Source: Actinomycetes bacterium (GTDB lineage: Bacteria > Actinomycetota > Acidimicrobiia > Acidimicrobiales > RAAP-2). Taken from it: a stretch of DNA of 5,839 nt. Under the pieces are notes generated by a model. The model was not told the origin of the DNA. It made no database searches and was given only the letters and a program-made list of their open reading frames with translations. Positions within the stretch are counted from its first letter, which is position 1. Each line of letters opens with the position of its first letter. Location: assembly GCA_021849435.1 (NCBI GenBank), contig JAJZSX010000169.1, positions 1 to 5,839 on the forward strand, given 5' to 3'. A program made the translations under genes and the position numbers. Positions 1-4,529 of the stretch are shown here, in pieces.

Positions 1-9
1 TTCCGATCT
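1..9. other. Probable Illumina adapter remnant at the contig edge
   Basis: The first nine bases, TTCCGATCT, equal the 3' end of the common Illumina sequencing adapter; read on the minus strand they are AGATCGGAA, the start of the adapter seen in read-through. The match sits exactly at the edge of the window, where untrimmed adapter would remain. A specified 9-mer at a given position has a chance of about one in 262,000 under equal base use. The natural sequence then begins at base 10. I infer the adapter origin; the bases alone cannot prove it. Confidence 0.75.
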
Positions 10-1076
10 CACGTGAGCAGGCCCACGAGCAGCAGGGCCACCCCGAAGGGGATGAAGACGTTGACCCGCGGCTCGAACAGCGGGAAGAGCACGAAACCAC
101 ACAGCAGCGCCGTCCAGAGCCACAGGATGAACACCGTGCGCCGATGACCGTGGCCGAGACGCATGAGCCGGTGGTGGATGTGGTTCTTGTCCGGGGTGTG
201 GAACCCCTGCCCGGTCGCCGTGCGGCGCACGAAGGCCCACACCGCGTCGATGAGCGGGACCCCGAGGATGAACACCGGAATGAGCAACGGCGCGAAGAAG
301 AAGAACGTGACCCCGCTCGCGGGCGGGGTGCGCCCCCCGATCACCATCGTCGAGGCCGACATCAAGAGCCCGAGCATCAGCGCCCCGGCGTCACCCATGA
401 AGAGCTTGGCCGGGTGGAAGTTGTCGCGCAGGAAGCCCACGCACACCCCGAAGGTCAGCGCCGCGATCAAGGGCCCGACGTTCGTGACCGGCAGCAGCCC
501 GAGGTCCTCGAGGCGCAGCCCGTAGACGCACAGCGTCGCCGACGCGATCGCGACGATGCCGGCCGCCAGGCCGTCGAGCCCGTCGATGAGGTTGATGGCG
601 TTGGAGATCGCAAAGACCCACACCGCGGTGATGACGGGCAGGATCGACGGGCCGAGCACGACGAAGCCGGCGAAGGGCAGCTTCAGCTGGTACATCGTCG
701 CGCCGCTGAAATACAGCACCGAGGCGGCGAGGAACTGCCCGGCGACCTTGGCGGGCGGGCTCATCTCGCGAAAGTCGTCCACCACGCCCACCACGAAGAT
801 CACCCCGGTCGCGATGACGACCCCGAGCATCTCGTGAGACGACGAGATCACCATGCGCAGCTCGGGGATGAACACCGCCGAGACGAGCGCCACGCACAGC
901 CCGACGAGCATCGCCGCGCCGCCGCCGTAGGGCGTGACGGTCTGGTGGACCTTGCGCGCGTCGGGCTGGGCCGTGTAGCCCACGCGCAGCGAGATTAGGC
1001 GCGCCGGGCGGTTGAGCAGCATGGTGACGAGGGCCCCGACGAACGCGACGACGGCGTAGGCGAGGATGTTGCGCAC
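9..1076 (-). CDS. wecA: WecA/Rfe-type undecaprenyl- or decaprenyl-phosphate GlcNAc-1-phosphate transferase, 3' end probably truncated
   Basis: This is an integral membrane enzyme of the MraY/WecA/TagO family. It transfers a sugar 1-phosphate, usually GlcNAc-1-P from UDP-GlcNAc, to a polyprenyl phosphate, the first step of cell-wall polymer or polysaccharide synthesis on the inner membrane face. The 355 visible residues hold about 11 hydrophobic segments and the family motifs in order: PDARKVH (38-44), Asp100-Asp101 in VVDDF, the NAINLIDGLDGLAAG loop (159-173), MGDAG (227-231, Asp229) and the cytoplasmic DKNHIHHRL loop (296-304). The PDxRKVH and DKxHxHHR motifs with LGHGHRR match the actinobacterial Rv1302-like group better than MraY proper, which makes lipid I. 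The start is GTG at 1076, two bases after the glyA stop, with GAGGT five bases upstream; the next Met (19) would remove part of the first helix. The apparent TGA at 9-11 uses a base of a likely adapter remnant, so the true C-terminus probably lies beyond the window. UDP-GlcNAc specificity is inferred from family only. Confidence 0.9.
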   Translation of the reverse strand: MRNILAYAVVAFVGALVTMLLNRPARLISLRVGYTAQPDARKVHQTVTPYGGGAAMLVGLCVALVSAVFIPELRMVISSSHEMLGVVIATGVIFVVGVVDDFREMSPPAKVAGQFLAASVLYFSGATMYQLKLPFAGFVVLGPSILPVITAVWVFAISNAINLIDGLDGLAAGIVAIASATLCVYGLRLEDLGLLPVTNVGPLIAALTFGVCVGFLRDNFHPAKLFMGDAGALMLGLLMSASTMVIGGRTPPASGVTFFFFAPLLIPVFILGVPLIDAVWAFVRRTATGQGFHTPDKNHIHHRLMRLGHGHRRTVFILWLWTALLCGFVLFPLFEPRVNVFIPFGVALLLVGLLT

Positions 1077-1078
1077 GG

Positions 1079-2368
1079 CTACCTCACGAAGGTGGCGTAC
1101 GGGTTGAACGAGGCGCAGAGTTCGGCCACGTCGGCGCGCACGGCGCTCACCGTCGCCTCGTCGGCGCGCCCGCGCAGGGCTCGCGCCATGAGGTCGGCGA
1201 CCTGGGTGAACTCACGCTCGCGCATGCCGGCCGTCGTCTGGGCGGCCGTGCCCACGCGCAGCCCGGACGTAATGAAGGGGCTGCGCGGGTCGTCGGGGAT
1301 CGTGTTGCGATTCGTCGTGATCCCCGCGCGGTCGAGGACTTCCTGAGCCTCCTTGCCCGTGAGCTCGGCGTCGAAGTCGCGCAGGTCGAGCAGCACCATG
1401 TGGTTCTCCGTCCCGCCCGAGACCAGGCGGAACCCGTGGTCGGCCAGCGCGGTGGCGAAGGCACTCGCGTTGGCGACGATCTGCTCGGCGTAGGTCGAAA
1501 AGGACGGCAGGGCGGCCTCGCGGAACGAGACGGCCTTGGCCGCGATCGTGTTCTCGAGCGGTCCCCCCTGCTGGCCCGGGAAGACGGCCGAGTCGATCTT
1601 CTTCGCGTACTCGGCGCGCGCGAGGATGGCGCCCCCGCGCGGGCCGCGCAGGGTCTTGTGCGTGGTGAAGGTCACGACGTCGGCGTAGGGCACCGGGTTG
1701 GGGTGTGCGCCGCCGGCGATCAGACCGGCGACGTGGGCCGAGTCGAACATCAACAGCGCGCCCACCTCGTCGGCGATCTCGCGGAAGGGCGCCGGGTCGA
1801 TGCGCCGCGCGTAGGCCGTCGCACCGGCCACGATCAGCTTGGGCCGGTGCTCGAGGGCGAGGTCGCGCACGTTGTCGAAGTCGATGTGCTCGCCGGGGTT
1901 CTCAGGATCGTCGTTGCGCGGGGTCACCCCGTAGGAGACGAAGTGCCAGGCCTTGGAGGTCATCGACGCCGGTGAGCCGTGGGTCAGGTGGCCACCCTGG
2001 TCGAGGCGCATCGCGAGGATGGTGTCGCCCGTCTCGAGCAGTGCCTGGTAGACCGCCACGTTCGCGTTGGCCCCGCTGTGGGGCTGGACGTTGGCGTGGT
2101 CGGCGCCGAAGAGGGCGGTGAGCCGGCGTCGAGCGAGGTCCTCGACCTCGTCGACGATCTGGTTGCCGCCGTAGTAGCGGCGCCCCGGGTAGCCCTCGGC
2201 GTACTTGTTGGTCAGGACCGATCCGGTCGCGGCCATGACCGCCGGCGAGGCGAAGTTCTCACTCGCGATGAGCTGCAGGGTCGAGGTCTGGCGCTGCCAC
2301 TCCTGGCCGAGCAACGACACCAGCTCGTCGTCGTTGGTTATCCATGCGTCGAACGGGGATGACTCCAC
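1079..2368 (-). CDS. glyA: Serine hydroxymethyltransferase (glycine hydroxymethyltransferase)
   Basis: This PLP-dependent cytosolic enzyme interconverts serine plus tetrahydrofolate with glycine plus 5,10-methylene-tetrahydrofolate, a main source of one-carbon units. The 429-residue length is normal for bacterial GlyA. Visible signatures are LIASENF (33-39), NKYAEGYPGRRYYGG (54-68), GGHLTHG (125-131), the PLP-contacting Asp209 and His212 in FDSAHVAGL, the Schiff-base Lys238 in TTHKTLRGPRGG, and Arg371 in SGLRVGT, which should bind the substrate carboxylate. The start is GTG at 2368: the frame stays open 50 codons further upstream, but that extension lies inside rpiB and is Arg/Gly-rich with no family similarity, while the GTG has an AGGAG site just upstream. 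Odd points: the usual TPAxTxRG after the substrate arginine reads TAAQTTAG, replacing a normally conserved Pro and Arg, and SAYPR reads TAYAR (184-188). PLP and substrate residues are intact, so I expect an active enzyme. Confidence 0.97.
   Translation of the reverse strand: MESSPFDAWITNDDELVSLLGQEWQRQTSTLQLIASENFASPAVMAATGSVLTNKYAEGYPGRRYYGGNQIVDEVEDLARRRLTALFGADHANVQPHSGANANVAVYQALLETGDTILAMRLDQGGHLTHGSPASMTSKAWHFVSYGVTPRNDDPENPGEHIDFDNVRDLALEHRPKLIVAGATAYARRIDPAPFREIADEVGALLMFDSAHVAGLIAGGAHPNPVPYADVVTFTTHKTLRGPRGGAILARAEYAKKIDSAVFPGQQGGPLENTIAAKAVSFREAALPSFSTYAEQIVANASAFATALADHGFRLVSGGTENHMVLLDLRDFDAELTGKEAQEVLDRAGITTNRNTIPDDPRSPFITSGLRVGTAAQTTAGMREREFTQVADLMARALRGRADEATVSAVRADVAELCASFNPYATFVR
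1081..1085 (-). promoter_or_regulatory. wecA ribosome binding site overlapping the glyA stop
   Basis: On the minus strand the junction reads GTGAGGTAGCCGTG. GAGGT matches the Shine-Dalgarno core, its last T is the first base of the glyA TAG stop, and five bases separate GAGG from the wecA GTG start. This fixes the wecA start and implies that both genes are read from one mRNA, with ribosomes finishing glyA well placed to restart. Confidence 0.6.
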
Positions 2369-2373
2369 GGCCG

Positions 2374-2383
2374 CCTCTCTCCT
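2374..2383 (-). promoter_or_regulatory. glyA ribosome binding site overlapping the rpiB stop
   Basis: On the minus strand the rpiB TGA stop runs directly into AGGAGAGAGG, a strong purine-rich Shine-Dalgarno site that ends five bases before the glyA GTG. AGGAG itself uses the A of the stop codon and lies ten bases from the GTG. This decides the glyA start against the longer open frame and links rpiB and glyA translation on one transcript. Confidence 0.75.
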
Positions 2384-2832
2384 CAGGCCCGACGTTCGTC
2401 GAGCTTGGTCAGTTTCTCGATCCGTCCCAGGTGCCGACCCTCGCCCGGCGCGGCGTCGAGCCAGGCGCGCAGCGCCTCGACCGCGACCGTCGGACCCGTG
2501 ACGCGACCACCGAAGCACAGCACGTTCGCGTGGTTGTGCTCGCGCGCGAGGTGCGCCGACGTGACGTCGTGCACGAGGGCCGCGCGAACGCCCGGCACCT
2601 TGTTGGCGGCGATGCAGATGCCGATGCCTGAGCCGCAGACCGCGACGCCGAGGTCGGCCTCGCCGGCGGCCACCGACCGGCCGACGGCCTCGCCGAAGTC
2701 GGGATAGTCGACGCTGTCCTCGCCGTTCTCGGTTCCCAGATCCGCGACGTCATAGCCCCATTGCTCGAGCGTGGCGGCAAGATGCGCCTTCAGTTCGTAG
2801 CCGGCGTGATCGGATCCCAGAGCGACGCGCAT
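2383..2832 (-). CDS. rpiB: Ribose-5-phosphate isomerase B (RpiB/LacAB family)
   Basis: This cytosolic enzyme interconverts ribose 5-phosphate and ribulose 5-phosphate in the non-oxidative pentose phosphate pathway. The 149 residues are normal for the family. Motifs seen: GSDHAGYELK (6-15), DYPDF (42-46), the catalytic Cys66 in VCGSGIGICIAANK (65-78), His99 and Asn100 in REHNHANVL, and the C-terminal GRHLGRIEKL (132-141), whose arginines are expected to bind phosphate. Cys66 and His99 fall at the same numbers as in E. coli RpiB; residue 68 is Ser where E. coli has Thr. Mycobacterial RpiB lacks this cysteine, so this copy is the general bacterial type. I chose ATG at 2832 because the family starts directly with MRVALGSDHAG-like sequence; an in-frame GTG at 2841 would add only three residues. 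It is the first gene of the leftward unit. LacA/LacB-like or other sugar-phosphate isomerase activity is a less likely alternative. Confidence 0.95.
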   Translation of the reverse strand: MRVALGSDHAGYELKAHLAATLEQWGYDVADLGTENGEDSVDYPDFGEAVGRSVAAGEADLGVAVCGSGIGICIAANKVPGVRAALVHDVTSAHLAREHNHANVLCFGGRVTGPTVAVEALRAWLDAAPGEGRHLGRIEKLTKLDERRA

Positions 2833-2845
2833 TACCCCCACCCTA
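2833..2845 (-). promoter_or_regulatory. G-rich start region of rpiB: Shine-Dalgarno or -10 element
   Basis: The bases before the rpiB ATG read TAGGGTGGGGGTA on the minus strand. AGGG lies eight bases from the ATG and could serve as a weak Shine-Dalgarno site. TAGGGT also fits the TAnnnT pattern of an actinobacterial -10 box seven bases from the ATG, which would give a leaderless message. The only -35-like match, GTGAGG at 2867-2862, is poor. A second -10-like hexamer, GATACT at 2886-2881, would give a leader of about 40 bases. The sequence does not decide between these readings. Confidence 0.3.
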
Positions 2846-2857
2846 CCCGTCGGTCAT

Positions 2858-2885
2858 TTGCCCTCACCGGTGCCGGCCCTAGTAT
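2858..2885 (+). promoter_or_regulatory. Likely leaderless promoter of the carboxylase operon
   Basis: TTGCCC (2858-2863) resembles the -35 TTGACA at four of six positions. After a 16-base spacer comes TAGTAT (2880-2885), which fits the -10 pattern TAnnnT. Six bases after the -10 box is the GTG start at 2892, so transcription would begin at or next to the start codon. No Shine-Dalgarno sequence is present before that GTG and a stop (TAG at 2880) closes the frame just upstream, both consistent with a leaderless mRNA. The spacer contains the 8-base palindrome CACCGGTG (2865-2872), a possible regulator site. All of this is inferred from sequence pattern. Confidence 0.5.
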
Positions 2886-2891
2886 CGGCGC

Positions 2892-4529
2892 GTGGAGCGA
2901 CACCTCTTAGCCCCGGCGCTGGTCTCACGACTCGACGTCGTCGGCGACGCCTTCCATCAGAATCGCACCGACATGCTCGAGCAGCTGTCGGTCATCGACG
3001 ACCTCCTTGACCAGGCCAACGCCGGTGGCGGCGAGCAGGCGATGGCCCGGCTGCGCAGCCGCGGCAAGATGCCGGTGCGCGAGCGCATCGCGGCCGTGCT
3101 CGACCCCGACAGCCCCTTCCTCGAGATCTCCGCACTCGCGGGCTACGACTCGGACTACGCCATGGGCGGCGGCATGGTCGTGGGCATCGGGGTCATCGCG
3201 GGCACCGAGTGCGTGATCATGGCCAACGACCCATCGGTGCTCGGCGGGGCGCTCACGATCTACTCGGCCAAGAAGTGGATGCGCGCCCTCGAGATCGCCC
3301 GGGACAACCAGATCCCCTACGTGAGCTTCGTGGAGTCGGCCGGCGCCGACCTGCGCGTGGGCAGCGGTGGCGGCGGCAAGATGAACACCGGCCACTTCGC
3401 CGAGAGCGGTCGCTTCTTCTACGACCTGATCGAGCTATCCAAGATGCGCGTGCCGACGGTGAGCGTCGTCTTTGGCTCCTCGACGGCCGGCGGGGCCTAC
3501 CAGCCCGGGCTCTCGGACTACAACATCGTGGTGAAGGACCAGTCCAAGATCTTCCTCGCGGGGCCGCCACTCGTGAAGATGGCCACGGGCGAGGAGACCG
3601 ATGACGAGACCCTGGGCGGCGCGCGGATGCACGCCGAGGTGTCCGGACTCGGCGACTACTTCGCCGAGGACGAGATGGACGCGATCCGGCTGTGCCGCGA
3701 GGTCGTCTCGCACCTCAACTGGCGAAAGCGCGGCCCCGGTCCGTCGCTGCGCGTCGAGGAGCCGGTGCTCGATCCCGAGGAGCTGCTCGGCATCGTGAGC
3801 CGCGACCTTCGCCAGCCCGTCGACGTGCGCGAGATCATCGGGCGGGTCGTGGACGGCTCGCGCTTCGAGGAGTTCAAGGCGCGCTACGGCTCGACCATGA
3901 TCTGCGGCTGGGCCTCGATCCACGGCTACCCCGTCGGCATCCTCGGCAACAACGGCGTGATCTACCCGCACGCGGCCGAGAAGGCGGGTCAGTTCATCCA
4001 GTTGTGCAACCAGATCGACGTGCCCCTGATCTTCCTGCAGAACATCACCGGTTACATGGTCGGGCGCGAGGCCGAGGCCGAGGGGATCATCAAAAAAGGC
4101 TCCCAGATGCTCAATGCCGTCACGAACTCGACGGTGCCCCACCTGACCGTGATCGTCGGCTCCTCCTACGGCGCGGGCACCTACGGGATGTCCGGGCGGG
4201 CCTTTGGCAACCGGTTCACCTTCCTGTGGCCGACGGCCAAGATCGCCGTCATGGGCCCCAAGCAGATCGCCGGGGTCATGAGCCAGGTCCGCCGCGCCCA
4301 GGCCGAGCGCAAGGGCGAGCCCTTCGACGAGGACGAGGACGCCAAGATCGTCGCCATGGTCGAGGAGATGCAGGAGAAGGGTTCCCTCGCGTTGGCCGCG
4401 ACCGGCGTCGTGAGCGACGACGGCATCATCGATCCGCGCGACACGCGCACCGTGCTCGGCCTGTGCCTCTCGGTAGTGCGCAGCCGGCCGGTCGAGGGCG
4501 CCACGAGCTACGGGGTGTTCCGACTATGA
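2892..4529 (+). CDS. Acyl-CoA carboxylase carboxyltransferase (beta) subunit, methylcrotonyl/geranyl-CoA carboxylase type
   Basis: This is the carboxyltransferase subunit of a biotin-dependent acyl-CoA carboxylase, which moves the carboxyl group from carboxybiotin to an acyl-CoA. The 545 residues hold both crotonase-like halves. The N half has RGKMPVRERI (57-66), the oxyanion-hole segment STAGGAY (197-203) and FLAGPPLVKMATGE (221-234). The C half has IHGYPVGILGNNG (343-355), FLQNITGYMVG (381-391), the second oxyanion-hole segment SSYGAGTYGM (424-433) and the tail VLGLCLSVV. QNITG and GAGxYGM are typical of methylcrotonyl- and geranyl-CoA carboxylases; propionyl- and acetyl-CoA carboxylases have DVPGF-type motifs there. 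A glycine-rich stretch, RVGSGGGGKMNTG (155-167), replaces the usual loop before the Phe-rich helix. The GTG at 2892 is the only start that keeps SRLDxxxxxFxxNRxxM (12-28), which aligns with the family N-terminus. The biotin carboxylase follows with a 4-base overlap. No leucine-degradation neighbours are in view, so the substrate is unassigned. Confidence 0.93.
   Translation: MERHLLAPALVSRLDVVGDAFHQNRTDMLEQLSVIDDLLDQANAGGGEQAMARLRSRGKMPVRERIAAVLDPDSPFLEISALAGYDSDYAMGGGMVVGIGVIAGTECVIMANDPSVLGGALTIYSAKKWMRALEIARDNQIPYVSFVESAGADLRVGSGGGGKMNTGHFAESGRFFYDLIELSKMRVPTVSVVFGSSTAGGAYQPGLSDYNIVVKDQSKIFLAGPPLVKMATGEETDDETLGGARMHAEVSGLGDYFAEDEMDAIRLCREVVSHLNWRKRGPGPSLRVEEPVLDPEELLGIVSRDLRQPVDVREIIGRVVDGSRFEEFKARYGSTMICGWASIHGYPVGILGNNGVIYPHAAEKAGQFIQLCNQIDVPLIFLQNITGYMVGREAEAEGIIKKGSQMLNAVTNSTVPHLTVIVGSSYGAGTYGMSGRAFGNRFTFLWPTAKIAVMGPKQIAGVMSQVRRAQAERKGEPFDEDEDAKIVAMVEEMQEKGSLALAATGVVSDDGIIDPRDTRTVLGLCLSVVRSRPVEGATSYGVFRL
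4526..4529 (+). promoter_or_regulatory. ATGA stop-start overlap coupling the two carboxylase genes
   Basis: The bases ATGA contain the ATG start of the biotin carboxylase and the TGA stop of the carboxyltransferase. This geometry favours re-initiation by the terminating ribosome and fits two subunits made in fixed ratio. The only Shine-Dalgarno-like sequence is a weak GGGGT at 4512-4516. A second ATG at 4532 would shorten the protein by two residues and remove the overlap. Confidence 0.7.

Noticed and set aside
144..998. Plus-strand open frame of 284 codons opposite wecA
   Set aside because: Low-complexity, charged, His/Arg/Asp-rich translation with no family motif; the minus strand encodes a complete set of WecA motifs.
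9..1076. MraY (phospho-MurNAc-pentapeptide transferase) identity for the membrane transferase
   Set aside because: The PDxRKVH and DKxHxHHRL motifs and the lack of mur/fts neighbours fit the WecA/Rv1302 group better than MraY.
2369..2518. A 50-codon N-terminal extension of glyA inside rpiB
   Set aside because: Arg/Gly-rich sequence unlike any GlyA N-terminus; a strong Shine-Dalgarno site precedes the GTG at 2368 and the resulting 429 residues match the family.
2833..2841. GTG at 2841 as the rpiB start
   Set aside because: It adds only Met-Gly-Val before the family-typical MRVALGSDHAG. ATG at 2832 fits homologues, though the GTG cannot be fully excluded.
2833..2891. Terminator, tRNA or small RNA in the divergent spacer
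   Set aside because: Only 59 bases, no long stem followed by a T run on either strand, and no tRNA-like arms; promoter elements account for it.
3435..4142. Minus-strand open frame of 235 codons opposite the carboxyltransferase
   Set aside because: A shadow frame with biased composition and no motif or start signal; the plus strand is a clear carboxyltransferase.
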